DNA of 64,000 bases from Candidatus Krumholzibacteriota bacterium (GCA_029262065.1 JAJDAC010000018.1:62001-126000); one strand, 5' to 3'; positions 43,780 through 53,668 are shown, numbered from the stretch's first letter. Numbers and translations: made by a program. Notes: generated from the sequence alone by a model not told the origin.

Positions 43780-44439
43780 TCAATAGCGCGACTTTACAGC
43801 CCCCAGGCTCTCTTTCGCTGTTGCGATCGCAGGCTCGATTTCCACGATCGTGAAGTCGTCGAATTCAGCATCCGCGACCAGGCTCCCACCCGCATTGATG
43901 CCCAGAAACGCCCAGCCCGACAACAGTGGCTCGCTATCGATGAAATCGATGACCAGAACCCCATCGACGTAGACCTGAATGCGTGGACCTTCGGCCCGGA
44001 CACGAACATTCAGCCATTGGCCAGAGTCGTGTGGGTAGGAGCCAAGGGCGGCGATCGCGGCGGTGGCAAACGGGCCCTTGCCAAGCACCAGGTCATGGAA
44101 TGGAGCCCCACGTACATTCACGTTGTAGCCCATGAAGTCTTGTCGCATACGAAAGGCGACGGCTTTTCCGCGCGTTCCCTGTAGATCGCGCATACGCACG
44201 TTGATCTCGAAGTCGCTGTAGGTGCACGCATCGAGAACCGCCCCATGAAACGTCTGAGGCGTTGAGCTGATGAATGCCACCCGCAAAACATCATTGTCGA
44301 TGCCCACCGCGAATTCGTCCGTCAGCATCCAAGCGCTGTCGAAATCGCCCGTGAAGGTTTCGCTGACCGTGCATTGGGCGTGGGATGCCGACGCCTGCAC
44401 AAGACCAAGTAGTAGTGCCAGGCTACAGAGTGCTTTCAC
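43780..44439 (-). CDS. Secreted concanavalin-like (LamG/DUF1080-type) protein
   Basis: A 219-residue protein with signal peptide (MKALCSLALLLGLVQASASHA). The body looks like a lectin/3-keto-disaccharide-hydrolase-type jelly roll: YSDFEINVRMRDLQGTRGKAVAFRMR, GQWLNVRVRAEGPRIQVYVDGVLVIDF and GWAFLGINAGGSLVADAEFDDFTI. It has no C-terminal sorting domain, unlike neighbours. A sugar-binding role is plausible but not shown. An AGGAGG site precedes ATG 44439. Confidence 0.8.
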   Translation of the reverse strand: MKALCSLALLLGLVQASASHAQCTVSETFTGDFDSAWMLTDEFAVGIDNDVLRVAFISSTPQTFHGAVLDACTYSDFEINVRMRDLQGTRGKAVAFRMRQDFMGYNVNVRGAPFHDLVLGKGPFATAAIAALGSYPHDSGQWLNVRVRAEGPRIQVYVDGVLVIDFIDSEPLLSGWAFLGINAGGSLVADAEFDDFTIVEIEPAIATAKESLGAVKSRY

Positions 44440-44468
44440 GAGGACCTCCTGAGAAACGGTAGCTGGGG

Positions 44469-44651
44469 CTACTCGGGCAGCCCCAGGTCGGCGGGATCGA
44501 TCGGAACGATGTCCGGATCCTCGGGCACGACAGCGTCCTCGCCCTCGCCCTCTTTGCGCGCCAGGCGTTGCTCGCGCTTTCGCTCAGCCTTCTCTTGCTT
44601 CTGCTTTTCTTTCTGTCGCTTGTTGAATCCGTAGTTCGTTCGCTTGGCCAT
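44469..44651 (-). CDS. Small Lys/Glu-rich conserved protein
   Basis: A 60-residue protein starting MAKRTNYGFNKRQKEKQKQEKAERKREQR, then an acidic Pro-rich tail. Short proteins with this start are widespread and uncharacterised. A GGAGG motif just before ATG 44651 fixes the start. The basic helix suggests RNA or ribosome contact, which is inference. Confidence 0.8.
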   Translation of the reverse strand: MAKRTNYGFNKRQKEKQKQEKAERKREQRLARKEGEGEDAVVPEDPDIVPIDPADLGLPE

Positions 44652-44993
44652 GGTCCTCCGTCGTTTGTCGAAATCAAGTCGGGGGCCGTTCAACCGGGCC
44701 ATCCTGCGCCGGCCATCTGCCCAGCCTCCCAACAACTCATGGAAATATACGCCAGTTGACCGTTTTGCGCCTATGTCTACTCGACATGGCCAACGCAGAA
44801 GTCCCCCATTCGGGCTCGGCGCGGGAGATTGCCCGCCCACTGTGGGGTTTCATTGCCCCAGGCGCTTGCCCCGAACGAAGGGGATTTCCGGTGGCTCCGA
44901 TACCAGCCTCAGGCGCCCGGGCCGCTGCAATGCCAGCCCGGGCCCGAAGCCATATTTCGCGCGGATTTGAACCGGGCGCCGGCATCGGAGGCC
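44652..44993. other. Gene-free spacer of about 340 bases
   Basis: Near 44745 the minus strand has TATATT, a likely -10 for the small Lys-rich gene. A CCCGGGC/GCCCGGG stem around 44927 may terminate the large propeller gene. I see no gene; open frames here are G+C artefacts. Confidence 0.45.
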
Positions 44994-47900
44994 TCAGCGA
45001 ATCAAGGTCATCTTGCGCGAACGTACCTGCCCCGGGGTCTTCAACCTGTATAGATAGATTCCCGAGGCCACTTCGGTACCGCCCGCATCGCGGCCGTCCC
45101 ACACCACCTCGTGCTCGCCAGCGCCTTGCTCGGCTTCACTGACCAACGTAACCACCAACCGGCCGGCCGCGTCGTACACAGCCAGGTTCGCGCTTTCCGC
45201 CCGCGGCAGCTCGTACCGAATACTGGTGCTGGGGTTGAACGGATTGGGATAGTTCTGGTTCATGGTCACTCGCCGGGGAAGATTCTCGGGTGTCACTTCC
45301 GGCTCCAGCGGATCTTCGATCGCCACCGCGCCCGCCTGAATGCTCAGGTCGTCAATGACCCAGCCGAACCCGTTTACCCCGGCGTCGGCGAATAAACGGA
45401 ACCTTACGAAGATGAGGTCGCCGATATCGAAGAAATCCTGCAGATTGACCGTGTGCTCGCGGAACATGGCGGAGGTTCCTGGCTGCCCGAGACGGGACGC
45501 ATTCAACCAATTCGGATCGAAGCGAGCGTCGTAACCGTTGAGAAGGGGAATCCAATTCGAACCGTCCTCGGTAGCCTCCACGATAACGTAGTCGAAGAAG
45601 TTGGGGTTCGTGTAGTCGGTTACGAGACCCTCTTCGATAATCGCCACATCCCGATAGCTTAGCGAAGGGTCCTGTCCATCAACCCGGATGGGTATGTTCA
45701 GCTTGTAGGCAAGATTGGTGTTGTCGTTGTACGGATGCAGCGAGTGAATCGCCGAACTCGTGAAACCCACGTTCGAACCCACGCGAAATCCGCTGCCCGA
45801 CCAATCCACCGAAGAAGAGTTGTTGAAGTCCGTCGTGTATCGATTTGTAGCCTGCGGCAATCTGAGCTCCACCTGCCGCGCCGGGGTTCTATATTCGACG
45901 CCATCCTTCGACGAGATCAGCTCGATGTTGACCGTTTCTTCGGCAAACACCTCCAGCACCAACGTGGTCTGGATTGGATTCTCGTTGGCCGGAATCATCT
46001 CAATCACATCGCCGTTCAACCGGATCTCGCTTTGGTCGTAGGCCGATCGCAGGTCGAACCGAATAGACAGGTCGTTGTTGGGTAGCTGCGCAGCCTCGAG
46101 CAGGCGCGGGCTGAGGGTGACCGCAGGCGGCGTGTAGCCGGCGAGTTGCGGCAACGCCACCGACCAAACCCCCCTCCCCTGGGTCGCGGCGATCACCTCA
46201 TCGTCGACGATCGACAACTCGAAAATAGCCACGTTGGGAATGCCGTTGCCGGCTATGTTCCATGAGACTCCGCCATCGTTGGATTCGAACAATCCCACTT
46301 CGGTACCGGCCCATAGCACAGTGGGGTCAAAGGGCATCTCCAACAGAGCAAACGTGGCTACATCGGGAAAGCCATTGCTGCTGGTCTTGGCGGGACCTGA
46401 GAACCCCGAGATGTCCTCGAACGTCTGGCCCAGGTCGGTGGTACGAAGCACCTTGGGCAAGCCTGGGGCAGAGAACAGAAGGTACGCGGTATCGCGATCC
46501 AACGCCGAGGTTCCGAGGCCCGACGACTCGACCATCTGGGGCGGCAGGTTGTTGGTTACACCGACATACGACAGGCCGGTGTCGGTCGAAACCCGTACCC
46601 CGCCCGCCTGACCCGACGCGGGTTCGATGGCAATCCGTGACGTTGCCCACACTACCTGCGGATCGGCGTTGGAAACCTCCACGTTGGCAAACGGCCGGTA
46701 GCCCAGCCATGAGCCAAGAATAGGCGTACGCAACCACGTTGCTCCAAAGTCATCGGAGCGAAAGACCCCGTTGTCGGCCACCGTGAATACCAGGTCGGGG
46801 TCGACCTTGCTATTGGCGATCTTGGTGATGAAGGGAGCGTTGCCCAGGTCAGGAGGCGCCGCCGGTCCCCAGCTGCTACCACCGTCGGTAGAGCGGGCCA
46901 GACCGCCGAATTGGGAACCGCCCAACATGAGATTCGGATCGCGGTAGTTCCACACGACCTCGAAACCATCGCCGCCGATATCGAAGCTCCAGTTGGACAA
47001 GGCGCCGGCGTTGGCGCCGGAATGCCAGGTACCGTTGTCTTGCATGCCACCGAAGTAGGCATCCTCTCCGGGCTTCTTGTCAGCGCCATAGAATTGCGTG
47101 GTCCCCATGCCGGCAAACGAAGTCCAGTTGACGCCGCCGTCCTGCGAGACGGCGACTCCGCCATCGTTGCAGTTCACCAACCGTACCTGCTGGGTGCCGG
47201 CATTCATGGGAATGGCCTCGATCCAATGGTGATCGGCGTGTACCACCGGCAGACCGGCCGAATTCGGAATCCAGAAAGACATTCCGTGCGTGGTTCGCGT
47301 GGAGTTCGCCGCGTTCACCACAATCCGAAACAGATTCACGCCCCCCACGTAGAGCGTGTTCTCATCGTAAGGATTCACCGCGATGGTGTTGTCGAACCAG
47401 CCCGCGGTGTAGCTGGGGTTCGCGCCACTCGCGTTGAACGCGTTGAACCAATTGGGGTCTCCATTGGTACTGTTTACCAGGCTCCAGGTACCGCCAGCAT
47501 CGGTCGACATGTAGAGGTCGGCGACACTCCGCGGACGCTCTACCGCGGCGTACAGACGGTTGGGATCACTCGGCGCAATAGCCATTTCCGTACGAACGCT
47601 GATGCCCGCCAGCCCGAATCCACCGCCGGTGGGGTTGCCCACGTCGAAAGGCAGGGCGAAGTCGTCGGCCGAAACGGTCCACGTGGTGCCCCCGTCGATC
47701 GACTTGATCACTCCAACTTCATTCACGGTTGCGTAGAGATTGTTGAAGTTGGTGGGGTCAGCCACGATCTGCTGCACCCGGTTGTCCGAAACGGTTCCGA
47801 ACGTCACGTCGGGATCGAAGGTCTGCGTCCACGAGGTGCCGCCATCGATGGAACGAAAGATGCCAGAAATACGCGTGCCACCTTTGGGACCCAGGTGACT

Positions 47901-48734
47901 GAAGCTATCGTTGCTGCATAGCACCACGACATCAGGATTGGCCGGATCCACCACGATGCGGTTGATGGCCTGCAGCAGTTGGCCGTCAGCCGTACTGGGA
48001 AGTTGGGTCCAGGTCTCACCGCGATCGATGGTTTTCCATACACCGCTGCCTTCGAGCTCCACGATGCGGCCGTATCCCATGCCCGTCCCCGCATACATCA
48101 CATCGGGATCGGACTGGCACATCGCCAACGTCGACATGGACAGCGTTTCCAGCGACTCGGTCTTGGGCGTCCAGGTAACACCGCCATCGGACGTCTTCCA
48201 GATGCCACCGCCAATGGTCGCGACGAACCATGTGTTCTTGGTGGGATCATCGGGATCCACCACCAGGGCTCGGGCTCTGCCGGCTACGTTGCCCGGGCCC
48301 CGTTCGGTCCAAGGCAGCGCGCCTCCGCTTTTCCCTTTGTTGGCGACGGCCTTCCTGAGTTCGGCCACCTTGTAGTTGGCGGGGTAGGTCGTTCCGTCAC
48401 GGGCGGTCTTGATGTCTCGCAACGCTTCACGAAAAGCTCCGGGATTTTCCTGCCGCGGTTCGGTCTGCTGCGCTTTTTGCCGTACCCGCTTCACGTGTCG
48501 CCGAAGTTGTTGAGCTTCGATCGACGCCGCATCCAAATCATCGAGCTGGTCCCCAAGATGTTCGACCAGTGAAGGAGCCGACATCTCATCGTGCGTGCCC
48601 AGGGGAACCGGCGATTGGCTGCTTTGTGGGAAAAAGAGCCAGGCCGCCACGAGCAACCCTGCCAACCCACCGATACCGCGCCAACGACTGACGCGATCTT
48701 GACCGCGCTTGGTGCCTGATTCCCGCATTGTCAT
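44994..48734 (-). CDS. Large sortilin/BNR-repeat propeller protein with FlgD-type C-terminal domain
   Basis: About 1246 residues with an N-terminal hydrophobic anchor (IGGLAGLLVAAWLFF). At least eight Asp-box/BNR units (SxDGGxxW) run from about 150 to 850 and are characteristic of VPS10/sortilin-like propellers: KTSDGGVTWTP, KTIDRGETWTQ, RSIDGGTSWTQ and STDAGGTWSLV. Two beta domains follow, and the end has NYPNPFNPSTSIRYELP, AAGRLVVTL, VWDGRDAGG and ASGIYLYRL. It may bind or degrade polymers at the surface. ATG 48734 or 48728 is preferred over 48752 because GGGGGA lies just upstream. Confidence 0.85.
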   Translation of the reverse strand: MTMRESGTKRGQDRVSRWRGIGGLAGLLVAAWLFFPQSSQSPVPLGTHDEMSAPSLVEHLGDQLDDLDAASIEAQQLRRHVKRVRQKAQQTEPRQENPGAFREALRDIKTARDGTTYPANYKVAELRKAVANKGKSGGALPWTERGPGNVAGRARALVVDPDDPTKNTWFVATIGGGIWKTSDGGVTWTPKTESLETLSMSTLAMCQSDPDVMYAGTGMGYGRIVELEGSGVWKTIDRGETWTQLPSTADGQLLQAINRIVVDPANPDVVVLCSNDSFSHLGPKGGTRISGIFRSIDGGTSWTQTFDPDVTFGTVSDNRVQQIVADPTNFNNLYATVNEVGVIKSIDGGTTWTVSADDFALPFDVGNPTGGGFGLAGISVRTEMAIAPSDPNRLYAAVERPRSVADLYMSTDAGGTWSLVNSTNGDPNWFNAFNASGANPSYTAGWFDNTIAVNPYDENTLYVGGVNLFRIVVNAANSTRTTHGMSFWIPNSAGLPVVHADHHWIEAIPMNAGTQQVRLVNCNDGGVAVSQDGGVNWTSFAGMGTTQFYGADKKPGEDAYFGGMQDNGTWHSGANAGALSNWSFDIGGDGFEVVWNYRDPNLMLGGSQFGGLARSTDGGSSWGPAAPPDLGNAPFITKIANSKVDPDLVFTVADNGVFRSDDFGATWLRTPILGSWLGYRPFANVEVSNADPQVVWATSRIAIEPASGQAGGVRVSTDTGLSYVGVTNNLPPQMVESSGLGTSALDRDTAYLLFSAPGLPKVLRTTDLGQTFEDISGFSGPAKTSSNGFPDVATFALLEMPFDPTVLWAGTEVGLFESNDGGVSWNIAGNGIPNVAIFELSIVDDEVIAATQGRGVWSVALPQLAGYTPPAVTLSPRLLEAAQLPNNDLSIRFDLRSAYDQSEIRLNGDVIEMIPANENPIQTTLVLEVFAEETVNIELISSKDGVEYRTPARQVELRLPQATNRYTTDFNNSSSVDWSGSGFRVGSNVGFTSSAIHSLHPYNDNTNLAYKLNIPIRVDGQDPSLSYRDVAIIEEGLVTDYTNPNFFDYVIVEATEDGSNWIPLLNGYDARFDPNWLNASRLGQPGTSAMFREHTVNLQDFFDIGDLIFVRFRLFADAGVNGFGWVIDDLSIQAGAVAIEDPLEPEVTPENLPRRVTMNQNYPNPFNPSTSIRYELPRAESANLAVYDAAGRLVVTLVSEAEQGAGEHEVVWDGRDAGGTEVASGIYLYRLKTPGQVRSRKMTLIR

Positions 48735-48831
48735 CGTCCCCCAGGAAAGCAAGATATAGTGATGTCGTACTATCGTAGAGCCATCCTAGCCTCGAACACC
48801 ATGGGGCAGGGACAGACGGCAACCACACGAT

Positions 48832-49326
48832 TCAGCCAGAGCCGGGCTTGCCCTGGGAATAATTGGGAAGCTCGTGTTTCTGGTCGTAGCCGAACACGAG
48901 CGCGGTTTCCATGTGCTCAACTTCGCTGCGAGCGGTGAATGAATCCAACGCCAGGTCTCGAAGATGTTCCGCGTCGCGCACGGCCACGTGCATCAGGAAG
49001 TCGTTCGCTCCTGCAACATGGTAAACGGTGAGAACCTCGGGCAGCGAGTAGGCGTGCCTACGAAACTGTTCGATGAGTTCCCGGGAATGACGGCGAATGC
49101 GAACTGAAATGAGAGCGTGCAGTTCGACCCCGAGCGCGTGGGGGTCAATTGCAGCGTGAAATCCGCGCAGAACACCGCTGGACCGCAATCGCCGCACGCG
49201 TTCCAAGCAGGTTGAGGGCGCCAAACCAACCTCGGCCGCCAACTCCTTGTTGGAGAGCCGAGCATTGTTCTGCAATACGGTCAGAATACCGAAGTCAATT
49301 CGGTCTGGTTTCGATTTATTGCCCAT
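48832..49326 (-). CDS. Lrp/AsnC-family transcriptional regulator
   Basis: A 164-residue protein with an N-terminal HTH (DFGILTVLQNNARLSNKELAAEVGLAPSTCLERVRRLRSSGVL) and a C-terminal RAM effector domain (HALISVRIRRHSRELIEQF, PEVLTVYHVAGANDFLMHVAV). Lrp proteins sense amino acids. It diverges from the PLP-lyase gene across a 94-base AT-rich spacer and most likely controls it in response to a sulfur amino acid. Confidence 0.92.
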   Translation of the reverse strand: MGNKSKPDRIDFGILTVLQNNARLSNKELAAEVGLAPSTCLERVRRLRSSGVLRGFHAAIDPHALGVELHALISVRIRRHSRELIEQFRRHAYSLPEVLTVYHVAGANDFLMHVAVRDAEHLRDLALDSFTARSEVEHMETALVFGYDQKHELPNYSQGKPGSG

Positions 49327-49420
49327 TTACCGAATTGTATTCGATTCCCAGCATCTATTCAATTCTGATATACGTTTTGGTAAGCATCTTGCCGAATAGT
49401 TTCGCACGAGGAGGTGGGTC
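49327..49420. promoter_or_regulatory. Divergent Lrp/PLP-lyase control region
   Basis: AT-rich against its flanks. GAATTGTATTCGATTC and ATTCAATTCTGAT form imperfect inverted repeats suited to an Lrp-type regulator. The lyase gene has GAGGAGGTGG before its ATG. Confidence 0.5.
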
Positions 49421-50650
49421 ATGACCAAGTTCGACCCCATGGAATCTCTGGCCGATATGCAACACGAGTTCGGTGAGCACGGCGGCGTGAACATGAGCAT
49501 TGAGACCAGCACCACGTTCACGGTGATGGACGCGGAAACGATGCCCGAGATCTTCCACGGCAAGCGCGGGCCCGATCGCGGATGCTATCTCTACGGCCGC
49601 CACTTCAACCCCACCGTCTATGTCCTGGGCAAACAACTGGCCGCCATCGAAGGCGCGGAGGCGGGCTATTGCTCGGCCAGCGGTATGAGCGCCATTGCCG
49701 GCACACTTCTTCAGCTCTGCGCCACCGGCGATCACATTGTGTCCAGCAATACGATCTACGGCGGAACGTTTGCTCTACTGAACGAATACCTTCCTGAGAA
49801 GGCGGGTCTCACGGTGTCCTTCGTGGATACCGCCGATCTGGAAGCAATCGAAACCGCGTTCACACCCAAGACCCGAGCTCTCTACGTGGAAACGTTGTCG
49901 AATCCGACCCTACGCTTGGCCGACATTCCGGCCCTGGCCGGGATTGCCCATCGCCATGGAGTGCCCCTGGTGGTCGACAACACGTTCTGCCCGCTCATGG
50001 TGTCGCCCCTTCAGCTGGGAGCCGACATCGTGGTGCACAGCCTTACCAAGTTCATCAACGGCGCGTCCGATTTCGTGGCCGGGGCCGTATGCGGCAGCAC
50101 CGAGTTTATCATGAGCCTCATGGACCTGCACAATGGGTCGCTCATGTTGCTGGGCCCCACCATGGATCCGCGCGCGGCTTACGAAATCGGCTCCCGGCTT
50201 CCCCATCTGGGCCTGCGAATGGCCGAACACAGCCGACGCGCGATGGCGTTTGCCACGCGACTACGCGACCTCGGATCGCCCGTGGTCTATCCCGGTCTGC
50301 CAGAACATCCCGACCACCAACGATTTCAGGACCTTGCCAATCCTGAATACGGTTTCGGCGGAATCTTCTGTTTGGATCTGGGCAACACCGAACGAGCGCA
50401 TCGGTTCATGGAGCATCTGCAGAACGAAAGTCGTTTCGGATTCATGGCCGTGAGCTTGGGCTATTTCGACACGCTCATGTCCTGCTCGGCCAGCAGCACG
50501 TCGAGTGAACTTCCCGACGATGCCCAGCGCGACGCGGGCATCCAGCCGGGCTTGGTGCGGATATCCATTGGCTACACCGGAAGCCTCGAACAGAGGTGGC
50601 GCCAGTTCGAAGAGGCTCTGCAGGTGGTGAACGGGGCCAAAGCCAACTGA
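49421..50650 (+). CDS. Cys/Met-metabolism PLP enzyme (methionine gamma-lyase-like)
   Basis: A 409-residue trans-sulfuration-family enzyme. It has YGRHFNPTVYVLGKQLAAIEG, SASGMSAIAGTLLQL, ETLSNPTLRLADIPALA, VVDNTFCPLM and the PLP lysine Lys210 in HSLTKFINGASD. Family members cleave or build cystathionine, methionine or homocysteine. The Cys typical of methionine gamma-lyase (YGCTF) is Gly115 here, so lyase versus synthase activity is open. Divergence from an Lrp regulator fits amino-acid catabolism. Confidence 0.85.
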   Translation: MTKFDPMESLADMQHEFGEHGGVNMSIETSTTFTVMDAETMPEIFHGKRGPDRGCYLYGRHFNPTVYVLGKQLAAIEGAEAGYCSASGMSAIAGTLLQLCATGDHIVSSNTIYGGTFALLNEYLPEKAGLTVSFVDTADLEAIETAFTPKTRALYVETLSNPTLRLADIPALAGIAHRHGVPLVVDNTFCPLMVSPLQLGADIVVHSLTKFINGASDFVAGAVCGSTEFIMSLMDLHNGSLMLLGPTMDPRAAYEIGSRLPHLGLRMAEHSRRAMAFATRLRDLGSPVVYPGLPEHPDHQRFQDLANPEYGFGGIFCLDLGNTERAHRFMEHLQNESRFGFMAVSLGYFDTLMSCSASSTSSELPDDAQRDAGIQPGLVRISIGYTGSLEQRWRQFEEALQVVNGAKAN

Positions 50651-50724
50651 GCTTGGCCTCGGAAGTCATTGTGGTACGCTGCCTCCACTTGAGTAACCGT
50701 GGATCCAGCCCGTGGAGGAACCCT

Positions 50725-51222
50725 TTGGCCGAAGAACCCACCCCGGAGGCGCTGCGAGCGACACTCGATCGTTTGACGCCAATACTGGGCCGCTGGCGCG
50801 GACAAGGTGAGGGAAGCTACCCCACGATCGATTCGTTCGAGTACAACGAGGAGCTGCACTTCGAACTGCACGACGAATACCCCATGTTGTTCTACGAGCA
50901 GAAAACCCGCCTGACCAACGGCGAAGCGAGCCATTGGGAAACGGGATTCGTCAGACCCGTCGACGCGGGAATCGTCGAACTCTCGAATTCGCAGGACAGT
51001 GGACGCGTGGAGGTTCTACGTGGCGAAATACCAGAGCGCAGCAACCCGTTGGTGTTTCGCCTTCGCAGCGTGCACCACGGACACGACCCGCGCATGGTGG
51101 AAACCGAGCGTGAGTTTCGCGTGGACGCGGATCGCCTGGAGTACGAGGTTCGCATGGCGACCCACACCACGCCCGCTCCGGTCATGACCGTGCATCTGCG
51201 AAGTAGACTCACACGGGCTTGA
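50725..51222 (+). CDS. Nitrobindin-like heme-binding beta-barrel (DUF1794/THAP4 type)
   Basis: A 165-residue protein with the nitrobindin signature GRWRGQGEGSYPTIDSFEYNEEL, GFVRPVDAGIVELSNSQDSGRVEVLRGE and a C-terminal MTVHLRSRL whose His is the expected heme ligand. Nitrobindins bind ferric heme and react with NO or peroxynitrite. TTG 50725 with GGAGG upstream is chosen. The open frame extends back into the PLP-lyase gene. Confidence 0.86.
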   Translation: MAEEPTPEALRATLDRLTPILGRWRGQGEGSYPTIDSFEYNEELHFELHDEYPMLFYEQKTRLTNGEASHWETGFVRPVDAGIVELSNSQDSGRVEVLRGEIPERSNPLVFRLRSVHHGHDPRMVETEREFRVDADRLEYEVRMATHTTPAPVMTVHLRSRLTRA

Positions 51223-51228
51223 CTGGCC

Positions 51229-51603
51229 TCAATCGACCCAGAGCGCCGCGCCCAAGGCCATCGCGAACTCTACAGGGTCTGCGTCTTCAATGATTCGAAT
51301 CAGCGGGTTGATGTCGTCGGTAATGGTGAAGGTCACCGTGGCCAACGTTGAGCCCTTGGGCGCGAGCGAAACGACGATCGAGCTGGTGTGATACGCCGTT
51401 CCGTCGTGATAATGCGCAACGACCTCTACATCGACCGGGGACAACGTGTTGTTGGCCACGGGGACAGTGACGTTCTTGCCGTTGACGCGGGCACTCGCAA
51501 TGCCCATGTCGATCGGATCAGAGCCACCGCCGGAGTGAGCAAGGGGTGGCGCAAGGCAAGCACCAAGAAATAGAACGAGCAGAGCCAACTTCATCACGTG
51601 CAT
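51229..51603 (-). CDS. Putative small lipoprotein or exported protein
   Basis: A 124-residue product with a leader (KLALLVLFLGACLAPPLAHS) that could be a lipobox (FLGAC) or a plain signal peptide. The body (VNGKNVTVPVANNTLSPVDVEVVAHYHDGTAYHTSSIVVSLAPKGSTLATVTF) looks like a single Ig-like beta domain. AGGAG lies just ahead of ATG 51603. No family recognised. Confidence 0.65.
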   Translation of the reverse strand: MHVMKLALLVLFLGACLAPPLAHSGGGSDPIDMGIASARVNGKNVTVPVANNTLSPVDVEVVAHYHDGTAYHTSSIVVSLAPKGSTLATVTFTITDDINPLIRIIEDADPVEFAMALGAALWVD

Positions 51604-51740
51604 GATTCTCCTCATGTAAGACACACGACCGCGCCGCCGCAGCGAGCGGTCTTGCAACGAATGGTTTTTCCGAGGGAGGTCAATACCATGAGGGAGGAAT
51701 GAAAATTTACCACTCCAAGGCGCGCGGCGCAATCCCCACT

Positions 51741-52190
51741 CTAGTCGTCTAGCTGCGCCAACAGTCGATCCAGGGCGTTGGCGAAACCCTGACGGGCGCG
51801 GGAATCCAAAGGCGGAGGGCCGCCGCCCTGCATGCCTTCGCTTCGCAATTCCTGCATGAGGTTCCGCACGGCCAGGCGCTCGCCGATATTCTCGACACTG
51901 TACAGTTCGCCGCGCGGATCCAGAGCCAGTCCGCCCTTTTCCACCACGGCTGCAGCCAATGGGATATCGGCCGTGACGACCAGGTCTCCGGACTCCATGG
52001 ACTGTACGATGAAACCGTCGGCTACATCGGCGCCAAGCAGCACACGCTCGAACCTTATGTACGGCGACTCTGGTACCCGCAACCGCTTGTTGGCCACCAG
52101 TACCAGTTGAAGTTTCGTACGCTTGGCCGCTCGAAACAGGATGTCGCGAATAGGCCCGGGAAGGGCATCAGCATCGGCCCAGATCTTCAT
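51741..52190 (-). CDS. YaiI/YqxD (DUF188) family protein
   Basis: The 149-residue product has the family pattern: KIWADADALPGPIRDILFRAAKR, LVANKRLRVP, ADGFIVQSMESGDLVVTADIPLAAAVVEKGGLALDPRGELYS and NIGERLAVRNLMQELR. This is a PIN-like fold with conserved acidic residues and unknown nuclease activity. Length is normal. Confidence 0.92.
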   Translation of the reverse strand: MKIWADADALPGPIRDILFRAAKRTKLQLVLVANKRLRVPESPYIRFERVLLGADVADGFIVQSMESGDLVVTADIPLAAAVVEKGGLALDPRGELYSVENIGERLAVRNLMQELRSEGMQGGGPPPLDSRARQGFANALDRLLAQLDD

Positions 52191-52222
52191 GGCTTCATTC
52201 TAGGCCAATGCGACCCGTGGTT

Positions 52223-53668
52223 CTAGCGATCCTCCTCCCTCATCAAGAACGGCCCGGGTCCCTCGGGGGTGGGAACGCCCGGCGGAATCAGCCCACTGGG
52301 CACGCGTTGAGGCGTGGTCGCCAGATCCACCCCCAGCGGTCCCGCCTGCACCGGCGCGGTCGTGGTCTTCATGAACGCCACGATTGCGGCGATCTCGGTC
52401 GAGGTAAGCCCAAGCGGACGGATCGATGCATGTCGCACCGCCCCTTCGGCGGCGAGCTCAGCGTCGCTGAGGTCCTGGGGACCTCTCCCACCGCGATTGT
52501 AGAACTCCACCGTCTCAAGCAGGGTACCGGCGCTGCCGCTATGGAAATAGGGCCCGGTGGCCTCGACGTTCCGGATGGTCAGCGTGCGGAAAGCGAATTT
52601 CTGATCGGCGAGGGCCACCTCGTCGGCGTGAAATCGTCCCCAATCGCCACCCTCACCATTCTTGCCTTCGAAGCCGGGTACGATGGACTCGTAGTCATCG
52701 GCTACACCCTGTACCACGAACTTGAAGTCAGAAAGCATGGGACCACGATGACAGTCACCACACAGTCCCTTGCCGAAGAATAGCTCGAAGCCATCCTTCT
52801 CTTGGTGCGTGAACACGTCGTAGTTTCCTTCAACGAACTGATCATAGGGCGATCCTGGAGTCACCAACTCACGCTCGTAGGCGGCGATGGCTTTGCCGAT
52901 ATGCTCGATGGTGATGTCGTTCGGTCCGTCGATCTCACCCGCGAAAGCCTGCTGGAATCGTGACACATACTCGTCGATGTTACGAATTCGCTGGGTCACC
53001 GCGTCTTGCGCATCTTCGGCCGTGAAGTCGGGCCCGTAGGCGTCACCGGCCATCTCATCACGAGACGTGATGGGCAAGATCGCTTGCTCTTCGAGCCCCT
53101 GGGCCCGACCGTCCATGAACTGCGTGCCGTCAAAGACCGCGTCTATAGAGTCCTTGCCATTGCAGGCGGTATTCAAAATGGTCGGCGTGTTCCGTGGCAC
53201 GATCCCAATGGGATCCTCCGTAACCATCGACAACCCCGGAACCACACGACTTGGTCCCAGATCCATGTCGTCGAACTGGGCGCCGGACACGCCCGCGCCC
53301 AACCTTCGCCCGTCCGCGAATCCCAGATCGGGATGATGGCAGGTAGCGCATGCCATGTCGTTGGCTCGATAGCGATACGGATCGAGACCCGCGTCGAATT
53401 TCAAACCAGGATCAGATTCTCCGCCCAGAATCGGATCGAAGAACAGAAGCCGACCCAACGAGACCCGTTCGGCCAGGAACGGATTGTCGGCGGGGTAAGG
53501 AATACCGGGTAACGCGCTGAGCTCGAACTGCTCGACGATGCGCGCGAACTCCTGGTCCGGACTTGGAGTAACGATTTCATCGTCGTCGCATCCAACGACA
53601 ACGAAGATCAGACAAGACACGAAGATTCCCGCGAGCCTGAGAAGGCTGGGGGTTGTCCTTCCAAGCAT
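52223..53668 (-). CDS. MauG/cytochrome c peroxidase-type diheme lipoprotein
   Basis: The 481-residue product has a lipobox (VVGC27), two c-type heme motifs (CATCH 107-111 and CGDCH 303-307), FFDPILGGE, FWDGR-like FMDGRAQGLEEQA, and RNVEATGPYFHSGSAGTLLETVEFYNRGG. Diheme peroxidases reduce hydrogen peroxide with electrons from cytochrome c or, like MauG, oxidise protein side chains. AAGGAGG precedes ATG 53668. Confidence 0.92.
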   Translation of the reverse strand: MLGRTTPSLLRLAGIFVSCLIFVVVGCDDDEIVTPSPDQEFARIVEQFELSALPGIPYPADNPFLAERVSLGRLLFFDPILGGESDPGLKFDAGLDPYRYRANDMACATCHHPDLGFADGRRLGAGVSGAQFDDMDLGPSRVVPGLSMVTEDPIGIVPRNTPTILNTACNGKDSIDAVFDGTQFMDGRAQGLEEQAILPITSRDEMAGDAYGPDFTAEDAQDAVTQRIRNIDEYVSRFQQAFAGEIDGPNDITIEHIGKAIAAYERELVTPGSPYDQFVEGNYDVFTHQEKDGFELFFGKGLCGDCHRGPMLSDFKFVVQGVADDYESIVPGFEGKNGEGGDWGRFHADEVALADQKFAFRTLTIRNVEATGPYFHSGSAGTLLETVEFYNRGGRGPQDLSDAELAAEGAVRHASIRPLGLTSTEIAAIVAFMKTTTAPVQAGPLGVDLATTPQRVPSGLIPPGVPTPEGPGPFLMREEDR

